In this document: positions 40,439 to 49,065 of the stretch, piece by piece
Layout of the letters: each line of letters opens with the position of its first letter
How positions within the stretch are numbered: position 1 is the stretch's first letter
Assembly: GCF_028369055.1 (NCBI RefSeq)
Contig: NZ_JAQNCZ010000001.1
Location: 620,001 to 684,000, forward strand
From: Cognatishimia sp. SS12
Lineage (GTDB): Bacteria > Pseudomonadota > Alphaproteobacteria > Rhodobacterales > Rhodobacteraceae
Direction: 5' to 3'
DNA length: 64,000 nt
Made by a program: the position numbers and the translations under genes
The notes under the pieces: model-generated
Database searches by the model: none
The model's input: only the letters and a program-made list of their open reading frames with translations
What the model was told of the DNA's origin: nothing

Positions 40439-42472
40439 ATGAAAAGTGATCCATTGGTGATCTTTACGCCATCCGGCAAACGGGGCCGCTTTGCGGTGGG
40501 CACGCCGATCCTCACGGCGGCGCGGCAGTTGGGCGTTGATCTGGATTCGGTCTGCGGCGGACGCGGGATCTGCTCAAAATGCCAGATCACACCTGCGGTG
40601 GGTGCCTTCCCAAAACACGGCGTCACCGTCAGCGAAACTGCGCTGAGCCCCTGGAACGCGGTCGAGCAGCGCTATGACGACAAGCGTGGGCTGAAACCCG
40701 GGCGGCGCCTTAGCTGTCAGGCCACCGTGCAAGAAGACGTGGTGATCGACGTGCCCGCCGAAAGTCAGGTGCATCGTCAAGTGGTGCGCAAACGCGCCGA
40801 GGCGCGCGACATCACCATGAACCCGGCTGTGCGCCTCTATCTGATCGAAGTGGCCGAGCCGGACATGCATCATCCCTCCGGTGATCTGGAGCGTGTCACC
40901 GATGCGCTCGCCCGCCAATGGGACATCAAAGGCGCCGTTCTGGAGCCGCATCTGCTGGCGGTTCTGCAGCCGGTGCTGCGCAAGGGCAACTGGCAGATCA
41001 CGCTGGCGGTGCATCACGACCATACCGGGGCCGCGCCTCGGATCGTCGCGCTTTGGCCGGGATTTTTTGAAGGGCCGGTTTTTGGCATGGCGGTGGACCT
41101 TGGCTCGACCACCATTGCCGCGCATCTTTGCGACCTCAGCACTGGCGAGGTCATTGCCTCGGGCGGAGTGATGAACCCGCAGATCCGCTTTGGCGAAGAT
41201 CTGATGAGCCGCGTCAGCTATGCGATGATGAACGACGGCGGCGCAGGCGAAATGACCGCTGCGGTGCGCGACGGGATCAACACGCTGTTTGATCAGGTTT
41301 GCGCGGAAGGTAAAATCGACAAAGCCGATGTGCTGGACAGCGTCTTTGTCTGCAACCCCGTGATGCACCACCTGTTCCTCGGGATTGATCCTTATGAGCT
41401 GGGGCAAGCGCCCTTTGCCTTGGCTACAAATCAATCTTTGTCGTTGCCTGCCAAAGCATTAGAGCTTGACCTTCATCCAAATGCGCAGGCCTATGTTCTG
41501 CCCTGTATCGCCGGCCATGTTGGCGCAGATGCCGCGGCGGTGGCGCTGTCTGAGGCACCGAATAAATCTGACGATCTGGTCTTGGTTGTCGATGTGGGCA
41601 CCAATGCCGAGATCATCCTTGGCAATGCATCCCGCGTTCTGGCCTGCTCGTCTCCGACGGGCCCCGCCTTTGAAGGCGCGCAGATCAGCGCCGGTCAGCG
41701 CGCCGCCCCCGGCGCGATCGAGCGGGTTGAGATCGACCCGGAGACCAAAGAGCCGCGCTTTCGCGTGATCGGCTCGGACCTTTGGTCCAATGAGCCGGGG
41801 TTTGAGCGCGCCATTGCCACGACGGGCATCACCGGCATCTGCGGGTCCGGCATTATCGAAGTGCTGGCTGAAATGCGCATCGCTGGCCTGCTGGATGCCA
41901 GCGGGCTGATCGGGTCAGCCGCGCAGACCGGCAGCGCGCGCTGCGTGCCCGATGGGCGCACCCATTCTTATGTTCTCTGGGATGGGCGCGCCGAGGATGG
42001 GCCGTTGATTACCGTGACCAATGCGGATGTGCGCGCCATCCAGATGGCCAAGGCGGCGCTTTATGCTGGGGCGCGGCTGTTGATGGACAAATTCGGTATG
42101 GAGCGGGTGGACCGCGTGGTGCTGGCCGGGGCCTTTGGCGCGCATATCTCGGCCAAACATGCCATGGTGCTGGGCATGATCCCTGATGTCGCCCTCGAAA
42201 AGGTCAGCAGCGCGGGCAATGCCGCGGGCACCGGCGCGCGCATTGCGCTGCTGAACATCGACGCCCGCCGCGAGATTGAAACCACCGTGACCGAGATTGA
42301 AAAGATCGAAACCGCGATTGAGCCGCGTTTTCAGGAACATTTCGTCAATGCCTCCGCCCTGCCCAACGCCGTCGATCCCTTTCCGACGCTGGCGCAGCAT
42401 GTCACCCTGCCGGATGTCAATTTTAATACCGGCGGGGACAGCGGCGGTCGTCGGCGGCGGCGACGCGGATAA
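40439..42472 (+). CDS. 2Fe-2S ferredoxin/ASKHA ATPase protein, corrinoid-protein activator (RACo) type
   Basis: 677 residues from ATG 40439. The open frame runs further upstream, but that part overlaps guaB on the other strand. N-terminal 2Fe-2S domain with Cys39-x5-Cys45-x2-Cys48 and Cys93 (SVCGGRGICSKCQ, RRLSCQ). After a linker comes the DUF4445/ASKHA domain: GMAVDLGSTTIAAHLCDL, LVVDVGTNAEIILG, and VLAGAFGAHISAKHAM near the C-terminus. RACo proteins reduce inactive Co(II) corrinoid proteins using ATP. The C-terminal tail is a run of six Arg after a Gly-rich stretch. No corrinoid protein or methyltransferase for it to serve is nearby. Confidence 0.88.
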   Translation: MKSDPLVIFTPSGKRGRFAVGTPILTAARQLGVDLDSVCGGRGICSKCQITPAVGAFPKHGVTVSETALSPWNAVEQRYDDKRGLKPGRRLSCQATVQEDVVIDVPAESQVHRQVVRKRAEARDITMNPAVRLYLIEVAEPDMHHPSGDLERVTDALARQWDIKGAVLEPHLLAVLQPVLRKGNWQITLAVHHDHTGAAPRIVALWPGFFEGPVFGMAVDLGSTTIAAHLCDLSTGEVIASGGVMNPQIRFGEDLMSRVSYAMMNDGGAGEMTAAVRDGINTLFDQVCAEGKIDKADVLDSVFVCNPVMHHLFLGIDPYELGQAPFALATNQSLSLPAKALELDLHPNAQAYVLPCIAGHVGADAAAVALSEAPNKSDDLVLVVDVGTNAEIILGNASRVLACSSPTGPAFEGAQISAGQRAAPGAIERVEIDPETKEPRFRVIGSDLWSNEPGFERAIATTGITGICGSGIIEVLAEMRIAGLLDASGLIGSAAQTGSARCVPDGRTHSYVLWDGRAEDGPLITVTNADVRAIQMAKAALYAGARLLMDKFGMERVDRVVLAGAFGAHISAKHAMVLGMIPDVALEKVSSAGNAAGTGARIALLNIDARREIETTVTEIEKIETAIEPRFQEHFVNASALPNAVDPFPTLAQHVTLPDVNFNTGGDSGGRRRRRRG

Positions 42473-42580
42473 TTCGCGCTTGAGTTCCCATTTTGTTCCA
42501 TGTCATATTCAGCAAAAGCACATCACGCTTGATCGCTCGGCGGGCCACTGCGATAAGCAAGATGTTGAGGGCAGAAACCT

Positions 42581-43726
42581 ATGGCGCACACATACTATGA
42601 TTTCTTTGCCGGTGGCGGCATGGTCAGCTTTGGCCTTGGTGCGGATTGGACATGCCTGTTCGCCAATGACATCGACGCCAAGAAAGCCGAAAGCTATCGC
42701 GCCAACCACCACGGTGGCGCAGAGCTGCTGCTCAAAGACGTGGCGCAGGTCTCGGTTGAGGATCTGCCCGGCACGCCGGATCTGATCTGGGCGTCCTTTC
42801 CCTGTCAGGATCTGTCGCTTGCGGGCAAAGGTGCCGGGCTTGCCGGCAAGCGCAGTGGCATGTTCAAACCCTTCTGGAAGCTGGTGCGTCAGCTGCATGC
42901 CGATGGACGCGGCCCCAAGATCATTGCCTTGGAAAACGTTTATGGCGCGATCACCAGCAATGGGGGGCGTGATTTCGCCACGCTCGCCGCAGCGTTTTCG
43001 GGGCTTGGCTATCGCTTTGGCGCAGTTGTTGTCGATGCGGTGCATTTCCTGCCGCAGTCCCGCCCGCGGTTTTTCATGATCGGCATTCGCAGCGATCAGC
43101 GCCTGCCCGCAGGGCTATGTGCCGATGGGCCCGCCCCGCTCTGGCACCCGCCTGCCCTGCGCGAAGGGCAGCGGCTGTTGTCCAAATCCGCCGCCGCGCG
43201 TTGGCTGTGGTGGGATCTGGCCGCGCCGCTCAAGCGCAATATTGGCCTTGCCGATCTGATCGAAGAGCAGCCCGGCAGCGTGACGTGGCACAGCGCGGCG
43301 GAAACCCAATATCTGCTGGATCTGATGAGCGATGTGAACCTTGCCAAAGTGCGGGCTGCGCAAAGCTGCGGTCGCCGCATCGTCGGAACCATCTATCGGC
43401 GCACCCGCACCGATGCAGCGGGCGTCAAACGCCAGCGCGCCGAGGTGCGTTTTGACGATATCGCTGGCTGCCTGCGCACGCCGGCCGGGGGCTCCAGCCG
43501 CCAGACCATCATGGTGGTGGACGGTAAGCGCATTCGCTCGCGCCTCCTGTCCACCCGCGAAGCAGCGGCGCTGATGGGGCTGCCTGACAGCTATGTGTTG
43601 CCCGCGCGCTATAACGCCGCTTACAAGCTGGCTGGGGATGGTGTGGCCGTGCCCGTGGTGCGCCATCTGGCTGAGCAGATTTTTGAACCGGTCCTGAGGC
43701 GCAACCGGCTCTCGCTGGTCGCCTGA
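42581..43726 (+). CDS. C5-cytosine DNA methyltransferase
   Basis: 381 residues. Motif I DFFAGGGMVSFGL (7-19), catalytic motif IV SFPCQDLSLAG with Cys75, motif VI ALENVYG (118-120 ENV), motif VIII PQSRPRFFMIG (158-168), and motif X-like YKLAGDGVAVPVVRHLAEQI near the end. A target-recognition region lies at about 185-310 (RRIVGTIYRRTRTDAAGV, CLRTPAGGSSRQTI). Methylates cytosine in an unknown sequence. Followed after six bases by a GIY-YIG nuclease gene; together they look like a type II-like restriction-modification pair. Confidence 0.93.
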   Translation: MAHTYYDFFAGGGMVSFGLGADWTCLFANDIDAKKAESYRANHHGGAELLLKDVAQVSVEDLPGTPDLIWASFPCQDLSLAGKGAGLAGKRSGMFKPFWKLVRQLHADGRGPKIIALENVYGAITSNGGRDFATLAAAFSGLGYRFGAVVVDAVHFLPQSRPRFFMIGIRSDQRLPAGLCADGPAPLWHPPALREGQRLLSKSAAARWLWWDLAAPLKRNIGLADLIEEQPGSVTWHSAAETQYLLDLMSDVNLAKVRAAQSCGRRIVGTIYRRTRTDAAGVKRQRAEVRFDDIAGCLRTPAGGSSRQTIMVVDGKRIRSRLLSTREAAALMGLPDSYVLPARYNAAYKLAGDGVAVPVVRHLAEQIFEPVLRRNRLSLVA

Positions 43727-43732
43727 CACGCG

Positions 43733-44443
43733 ATGGATCTTTTCGCCGACAGCACCCATCAGCCGCCTTTTGAAACCGAGGATCTGCGCGACAATCTTGC
43801 GCGGTTTCTGGCGCAGGCTTTTGACGATCCGGTCCAAGGCGGGCAGCGCCCGGTCGGGACGTTCAAATGGGGTGTCTATGCGTTTTTTGATTATGATGGT
43901 GAGCCGATTTATGTCGGTCAGACCAAAGAGAAAATCAGCACCCGCATCCGTCGTCACCTGACCAACCAGCGCACTGATGCGGTGGCCATGTCGGTGCTGG
44001 ATCCATTTGAAGTCTATGAGATCGAGGTCTGGCCGCTGCCGCAGTTTGAAAAGACCAGCGGCAATGACGCCACGGCCAAGGCCCATCTGGATGCTCTGGA
44101 ACGGTTGATCTACGAAAAAGCCATCGAAAACAGTACATTCAAGGCCATTCTGAATGAAAAAGATCCCCCAATATCAGGGGTAAAAATTGAGGTGCCGCCC
44201 TCTTTCCGGTCCTGCATCGTCAGCCCGCATGTCTATCAAATCCGCGCCCATCCTGATTTCCGCATTGCGCGCCGCGCCTTGATCATTTCGCGTCTGGCGC
44301 AGGTCATTTCCGAACGCAAAGTGCAAGGCGGATTGCGCCGGGTTTTGCGCACGCAGGCAAAGCGCCTGGAATGGTTGGCCGCCCGCCGCTATGAGGCGCT
44401 CGGCGGTGCGGACTCGCTGTTGCATGAGGCGGAAGACCTTTGA
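43733..44443 (+). CDS. GIY-YIG nuclease, probable restriction partner of the methyltransferase
   Basis: 236 residues. The catalytic module is complete by spacing: GVY (47-49), YVG (60-62), Arg71 and His75 in STRIRRHL, Glu123 in ALERLIYEKA and Asn141 in ILNEK. These match the Tyr, Tyr, Arg, His, Glu, Asn set of GIY-YIG enzymes such as I-TevI. Residues 160-236 are a basic helical extension (RRALIISRLAQVISERKVQG) that may bind DNA. Some type II restriction enzymes (Eco29kI, Cfr42I, Hpy188I) use this fold, but this protein does not look like a close Eco29kI relative. Could instead be a repair nuclease. Confidence 0.85.
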   Translation: MDLFADSTHQPPFETEDLRDNLARFLAQAFDDPVQGGQRPVGTFKWGVYAFFDYDGEPIYVGQTKEKISTRIRRHLTNQRTDAVAMSVLDPFEVYEIEVWPLPQFEKTSGNDATAKAHLDALERLIYEKAIENSTFKAILNEKDPPISGVKIEVPPSFRSCIVSPHVYQIRAHPDFRIARRALIISRLAQVISERKVQGGLRRVLRTQAKRLEWLAARRYEALGGADSLLHEAEDL

Positions 44444-44560
44444 TGTGGCACGTGCCGAACGGCGGGCAGATCTTTAGCGCATAAAGTGCAAATGCGCGGT
44501 TGAGTATTCCCCTTTTACGTGTTTTTTTACCCCAAAGAATTTACGACCACAGAGCAGATT

Positions 44561-44980
44561 ATGACCAAGAAAATTTGTGCCGCCCTGGCGCTAGCGGGCA
44601 CCATTGCCGGCTGCGCAGAATATCCGGCCAACGTCGAAGCCGCCTATATACCCAGCATTGTTTACAAAGGTGCGACATGCACCGAACTGGCCGCGGAAAG
44701 CCGGCGCCTCATTCATTATGTCGACGATCTGACCCGACGCCAGCGCCGCAGCGCCAATATTGACACTGCGCTTGTGACCACGGGCACCTTCTATTTCTGG
44801 CCGGCGCTTGGCGGCCTGCCCCTGACCCGCGATCAATCTGCGCAGCTCGCTGTGGCGCGGGGTCATTATGATGCGCTGACCACCGCCGCGCAGAAACTGG
44901 GCTGTCAGGGCGCAGCCCCGGCGCGGTATCAGACCGGCACAAATTGGAAACGCGGCTACGGCAGTTTCCCACCGCTTTGA
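44561..44980 (+). CDS. Small lipoprotein of unknown function
   Basis: 139 residues from ATG 44561 (MTKKICAALALAGTIAGC). The lipobox IAGC ends the signal peptide, so Cys18 is probably lipidated. Mature part has TCTELAAESRRLIHYVDDLTRRQRR, an amphipathic helix, and a short hydrophobic stretch (TTGTFYFWPALGGLPLT). Two more Cys occur. Seen in related bacteria as a metabolic-unknown lipoprotein. Separate from the restriction pair by about 115 bases and in a different transcription context. Confidence 0.78.
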   Translation: MTKKICAALALAGTIAGCAEYPANVEAAYIPSIVYKGATCTELAAESRRLIHYVDDLTRRQRRSANIDTALVTTGTFYFWPALGGLPLTRDQSAQLAVARGHYDALTTAAQKLGCQGAAPARYQTGTNWKRGYGSFPPL

Positions 44981-45059
44981 CGGCCGACAAGAAATCTGCG
45001 GCCAAAGCGGCAAACCTCTCTTGCGCTTTGCCGCGCTGCGCGGTAATCGCAGATCAGCG

Positions 45060-45133
45060 GCGGGTATGGTGAAAAGGTATCACGGCAGCTTCCCAAGCTT
45101 TAGTTACGGGTTCGATTCCCGTTACCCGCTCCA
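45060..45133 (+). tRNA. tRNA-Gly(CCC)
   Basis: 74 nt with encoded CCA. Acceptor GCGGGTA/TACCCGC, D-arm GGTG/TCAC, anticodon loop TTCCCAA (anticodon CCC), T-arm ACGGG-TTCGATT-CCCGT. The anticodon stem GCAGC/GCTTT has a G-T pair and a C-T mismatch at its outer end, weaker than usual. Unambiguous otherwise. Confidence 0.92.
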
Positions 45134-45234
45134 CTCTCTCCCAAAACGAGCAGCCCCCCTGATAACGCCGATGTGCGGTGTAATTTTTTGTATGCGGCGC
45201 TAAGGTTTGTGGCGTAATAGAGGGGGAGATCACC

Positions 45235-45447
45235 TTGGCCAACGTGAACCTGCAAAGCACAATCACCTGTCCTGCCTGCGGGCACAGCCAGACCGACACC
45301 ATGCCAACCGACAGCTGCCAATGGTTTTATGACTGCAAGGGATGCGGCACGGTCCTGACGCCCAAAGCCGGGGATTGCTGCGTCTATTGTTCGTTTGGCA
45401 CCGTGCCCTGCCCGCCCATTCAGGATGGCAGCGGCTGTTGCGGATGA
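45235..45447 (+). CDS. Cysteine-rich GDCCVxC-domain protein
   Basis: 70 residues from TTG 45235, with AGGGGGAG at good spacing; a GTG three codons on is an alternative. Eleven Cys: a CPAC pair (12, 15), CKGC (34, 37) and the diagnostic GDCCVYC (48, 49, 52), ending in GSGCCG. The family is annotated as GDCCVxC (seleno)protein; some members have Sec in the motif, but all codons here are TGC or TGT. Possibly a metal-binding or redox protein; family members are often found near mercury genes, none of which occur here. Immediately after tRNA-Gly. Confidence 0.85.
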   Translation: MANVNLQSTITCPACGHSQTDTMPTDSCQWFYDCKGCGTVLTPKAGDCCVYCSFGTVPCPPIQDGSGCCG

Positions 45448-45451
45448 GAAA

Positions 45452-45469
45452 GCCGGGCTAATGCCCGGC
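45452..45469 (-). terminator. Probable terminator after phoB
   Basis: GCCGGGC (45452-45458), loop TAAT, GCCCGGC (45463-45469). On the minus strand it is followed by TTTCTC, a poor T run. It lies just past the phoB stop and may also end the convergent GDCCVxC gene. Confidence 0.6.
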
Positions 45470-45477
45470 CTACTGTG

Positions 45478-46167
45478 TCATCCCAAGGCATATCCGGCGC
45501 CGCGCACGGTGCGCAGCGGATCCGCCCCGCCATGCACACACAGTGCCTTGCGCAACCGGCCGACATGGACATCAACCGTCCGGCTGTCGACATAGATGTC
45601 CCGGCCCCAAACGCGATCCAGCAGCTGTTCACGGCTCCAGACCCGGCCCGGCTTTTCCATGAAGGTCGAGAGCAGTCGAAACTCTGTTGGGCCAAGCTTG
45701 AGCGGTTCATCCGCACGGGTGACGCGGTGGGTTTCCGCGTCCAGTACAATGTCTTCAAACTCCAGCCGTTCCCCGACGGACGCGGGGCGCACGCGGCGCA
45801 ATTGGCTGCGCACGCGGGCCATCAGCTCAAGGACGGAATAGGGTTTGACCACATAGTCATCGGCCCCGGTTTCCAGCCCGCGCACCTTGTCGACCTCTTC
45901 GCTGCGCGCAGACAGCATCAGGACAGGAATAGCGCGGGTTTCTGAGCGTGATTTCAAGCGACGGCATATTTCGATGCCCGAGATCCCTGGCAACATCCAG
46001 TCCAGCACGATGATGTCCGGCGATTCTTCTTCCACCAGCAGCATCGCCTCATCGCCATCTGCCGCGGAAACGACATCAAAGCCTTCGGATTGCAGGTTGT
46101 AAGACAGCACTTCGCGCTGTGCGGGCTCATCTTCCACCAGCAGCACTTTGGGGTGATCTTGTGCCAT
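45478..46167 (-). CDS. phoB: Phosphate regulon response regulator PhoB
   Basis: 229 residues. Receiver domain with VLLVEDEPAQREVL, phospho-Asp in IIVLDWMLPGISG and Lys in VVKPYSVLEL. OmpR-type winged helix (WSREQLLDRVWGRDIYVDSR and VHVGRLRKAL). Binds Pho boxes such as that before pstS. Last gene of the phosphate locus, 12 bases after phoU. Confidence 0.96.
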   Translation of the reverse strand: MAQDHPKVLLVEDEPAQREVLSYNLQSEGFDVVSAADGDEAMLLVEEESPDIIVLDWMLPGISGIEICRRLKSRSETRAIPVLMLSARSEEVDKVRGLETGADDYVVKPYSVLELMARVRSQLRRVRPASVGERLEFEDIVLDAETHRVTRADEPLKLGPTEFRLLSTFMEKPGRVWSREQLLDRVWGRDIYVDSRTVDVHVGRLRKALCVHGGADPLRTVRGAGYALG

Positions 46168-46179
46168 GTGACGCCCTTC

Positions 46180-46899
46180 TTACTTCGGTTCCGACAATTC
46201 GGGGTCGCGGGTGGTCATGTCGCTTTTGGGGCGTGCTTCGTCCGGCATGGTGCCCGTCACAAGATAGATCACCTGTTCCGCAATTGCGGTGACATGATCG
46301 CCCATGCGTTCGGTGTTCTTGGCGATGAAATGCAGATGCATGCAAGGCGTGATATAACGCGGATCTTCCATCATGAAGGTCAGGAATTCGCGGAACAGCG
46401 CATTATACATCTGGTCGATCTCTTGATCGCGCTCCAGAATTTCCTGCGCTAGCTCGACGTCACGCTGAATATAGGCATCCAGCGCATCCTTGAGCATGAT
46501 CTGCACTTCGCGGGCCATGCGGCCAAGCGCAGTGCGCGCGCCTTCGACCGGGGTCATATGGACCAGTACGGCATTCCGCTTGGCCATGTTCTTGGCATAG
46601 TCGCCGATCCGCTCAAGGTTGGAGGCAATTTTCATCACCGACAGGATCACCCGCAGGTCAACCGCGGTGGGCGCGCGCAGCGCGATGATGCGCGAGGCCT
46701 CTTCGTTGATGATCTCTTCCAGGGCGTCAATGGCCTTGTCGGCTTTGCGCACTTTCTCAGAAAGCTCTTCGTCCCGCTCACGCAGCGCTTGAGAGGCTTG
46801 CAGGATCGCCTCTTCGACAAGGCCACCCATCTTCATGATGTGGGCCTGAACACTCTCCAGATCCCGATCGAAGGAAGAAACAATATGTGTGTCGTTCAT
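46180..46899 (-). CDS. phoU: Phosphate signalling protein PhoU
   Basis: 239 residues. All-helical with two PhoU repeats; SSFDRDLESVQAHIMKMGG opens the first, DLRVILSVMKIASNLERIGD and TPCMHLHFIAKNTERMGDHV are the metal-binding E(D)xxxD-type motifs. Links PstB transporter state to PhoR and keeps the regulon off when phosphate is plentiful. 11 bases after pstB. Confidence 0.96.
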   Translation of the reverse strand: MNDTHIVSSFDRDLESVQAHIMKMGGLVEEAILQASQALRERDEELSEKVRKADKAIDALEEIINEEASRIIALRAPTAVDLRVILSVMKIASNLERIGDYAKNMAKRNAVLVHMTPVEGARTALGRMAREVQIMLKDALDAYIQRDVELAQEILERDQEIDQMYNALFREFLTFMMEDPRYITPCMHLHFIAKNTERMGDHVTAIAEQVIYLVTGTMPDEARPKSDMTTRDPELSEPK

Positions 46900-46910
46900 T
46901 GGAAACGTCC

Positions 46911-47711
46911 TTAACCAATACGGCCGGTGATGTAGCTTTCGGTGCGCTCATCTTTCGGGTTGGTGAAAATTTTCGAAGTATCATCGTATTCCACCAAATT
47001 GCCGAGGTGGAAAAATGCGGTTTTCTGCGACACGCGCGCGGCCTGCTGCATGGAGTGAGTGACGATCACCACCGAGTAGCTTTTGCGCAGCTCGTCAATC
47101 AACTCTTCGACCTGTGCTGTCGCGATTGGGTCAAGCGCCGAGCATGGCTCGTCCATCAGCAGCACTTCTGGTTCGGTCGCAACCGCGCGCGCAATGCATA
47201 GGCGCTGCTGCTGACCGCCCGAAAGCCCGGTGCCTGGGGCGTGCAGACGGTCTTTGACCTCGTTCCAAATCGCGCCGCGGCGCAGGGATTTTTCGACGAT
47301 GACGTCCAGGTCCGCTTTTGAATTGGCCAGGCCATGAATGCGCGGCCCATAGGCGATATTGTCATAGATCGACTTGGGGAACGGGTTCGGCTTTTGAAAC
47401 ACCATGCCGACCTTTGCGCGCAGCTGCACCGGGTCGACCTTGGGGTCATAGATGTCTTCGCCATCCAGCAGAATATTGCCAGTGACACGGCAGATATCGA
47501 TGGTGTCGTTCATGCGGTTCAGCGTGCGCAGAAAGGTGGATTTGCCGCAGCCGGATGGGCCGATAAAGGCGGTCACGGTCTTGTCTTCGATTTCAACGGA
47601 GACATCCTTGATGGCGTGGGTGTCGCCGTAGTGGACCTGCACATTGTCAGCGGAAATCTTGATGTCGTTCTGGGTCACTGCGGTCTCCAGGTTGGTCGGT
47701 GCGTCGTACAT
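46911..47711 (-). CDS. pstB: Phosphate ABC transporter ATPase PstB
   Basis: 266 residues. Walker [17 protein letters not shown]-loop [14 protein letters not shown], signature [15 protein letters not shown], Walker [14 protein letters not shown] and switch His in [13 protein letters not shown]. Ends with the PstB-type SYITGRIG. Powers high-affinity phosphate import and passes the signal to PhoU/PhoR. Confidence 0.97.
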   Translation of the reverse strand: MYDAPTNLETAVTQNDIKISADNVQVHYGDTHAIKDVSVEIEDKTVTAFIGPSGCGKSTFLRTLNRMNDTIDICRVTGNILLDGEDIYDPKVDPVQLRAKVGMVFQKPNPFPKSIYDNIAYGPRIHGLANSKADLDVIVEKSLRRGAIWNEVKDRLHAPGTGLSGGQQQRLCIARAVATEPEVLLMDEPCSALDPIATAQVEELIDELRKSYSVVIVTHSMQQAARVSQKTAFFHLGNLVEYDDTSKIFTNPKDERTESYITGRIG

Positions 47712-47733
47712 TTGTGTATACCTTACTATCAGA

Positions 47734-49065
47734 TTACCAGCGACGTTCGAAACGGCGGCGCAGGATGACTGCCAAGATGTTCATGGTCAGCAGGAAAATG
47801 AGAAGAATAATGATGCCACCCCAGGCCTTTTCATAGAACCCGACATCGGCGCGTGCCGCCCAGGTGTAGATCTGTGCAGGCATGGCAGAGTTTGGATCGG
47901 TGAAGCCCGCGATAAAGCCCTCTGGGTAGCCGCGTGCCACAAAGCCCACCATCCCGATCAGCAGCAGCGGTGCGGTTTCGCCAAGCGCCTGCGCCAGACC
48001 GATGATGGTCCCGGTCAGAATACCGGGCATCGCCAGCGGCAGAACGTGGTGAAACACTGCCTGCATGCGGGATGCGCCCAGGCCCAATGCCGCGTCGCGG
48101 ATCGATGGGGGCACCGCCTTGAGCGACGCGCGGGTTGAAATGATGATCGTTGGCAGGGTCATCAGCGTCAGCACCAAGCCGCCCACCAGAGGCGCGGATT
48201 GTGGCAGGTGCATGAACTGGATGAAAACAGCGAGGCCCAAAATGCCGAACACGATGGAGGGTACCGCGGCCAGGTTTGAAATATTCACTTCGATCAGATC
48301 GGTGAATTTGTTCTGCGGCGCGAATTCTTCCAAGTAGATCGAGGCCGCCACTCCAATGGGCAGCGACAGGCACAGAACTACGAGCATCATGAAGAACGAA
48401 CCGACCACCGCGGCACCAATGCCAGCACCGCCGGGGTTGTCCACGCCGGAGTCTGCACCTGTGATAAAGTTCCAGTTGAAGGTCTCTTTGATGATGCCCG
48501 CATCAATCAGCGCATCTACGATGTCCAGATCCGCGGCCTCAAGGAAACGGCTGTCTTCCATCGAGTCACGGGTCACGCGGCCATTCATATAGCCATCCAC
48601 ACGCGAGGAAGCGGAGAGTTCAAAATCAACCTCTTCGCCGAGGGCCTCAGGGTTGGCACGATAATATTCGCGCAGCGTCCCGCCGGTCTTGCCCAGAATG
48701 CGTTCAAACGCTGCGGCGTCGGTTTCGACCTCAAGACCTTTTTCACGGAGCGTGCTCACAAGCGCCTCGTTAAAGGCTGCGGAATAGGCTTTGGTCTTGA
48801 AAAGCTGACCTTCGGCAGCATCAAACTGCTCTTGCGTCATGGTAAATTCAACGCTGACAACGGTCTGCGTGAAGGCCGGAAGGCCAGAGCGGATAATCGA
48901 CACCGTCAACACGACCAGAAAGAACAGGCCAATCGCGATCGCGCCAATGCCATAGGCCTTAAAGCGTTTCTCTGCGGCGTGACGCTTGCGGGTGCGCGCA
49001 TCGGTCCGGTGCAAAGACGACTTTGGTGCTGCGGGCACCGTTGATTCCATAGTTGCGTCAGACAT
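47734..49065 (-). CDS. pstA: Phosphate ABC transporter permease PstA
   Basis: 443 residues, much longer than E. coli PstA (296) because of a hydrophilic insert of about 150 residues after TM1 (residues 65-190), a form common in alphaproteobacteria. Permease part from about 215 with six TM segments; EAA-type loop [20 protein letters not shown]. Its ATG overlaps the pstC stop by one base. Confidence 0.95.
   Translation of the reverse strand: MSDATMESTVPAAPKSSLHRTDARTRKRHAAEKRFKAYGIGAIAIGLFFLVVLTVSIIRSGLPAFTQTVVSVEFTMTQEQFDAAEGQLFKTKAYSAAFNEALVSTLREKGLEVETDAAAFERILGKTGGTLREYYRANPEALGEEVDFELSASSRVDGYMNGRVTRDSMEDSRFLEAADLDIVDALIDAGIIKETFNWNFITGADSGVDNPGGAGIGAAVVGSFFMMLVVLCLSLPIGVAASIYLEEFAPQNKFTDLIEVNISNLAAVPSIVFGILGLAVFIQFMHLPQSAPLVGGLVLTLMTLPTIIISTRASLKAVPPSIRDAALGLGASRMQAVFHHVLPLAMPGILTGTIIGLAQALGETAPLLLIGMVGFVARGYPEGFIAGFTDPNSAMPAQIYTWAARADVGFYEKAWGGIIILLIFLLTMNILAVILRRRFERRW

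Noticed and set aside
42581..44443. Assigning CCGCGG specificity by analogy to Eco29kI
   Set aside because: The nuclease is not clearly of that subfamily and the site is present in the window.
45054..45302. Minus-strand frame across tRNA-Gly
   Set aside because: Includes the tRNA and part of the GDCCVxC gene; a typical artefact.
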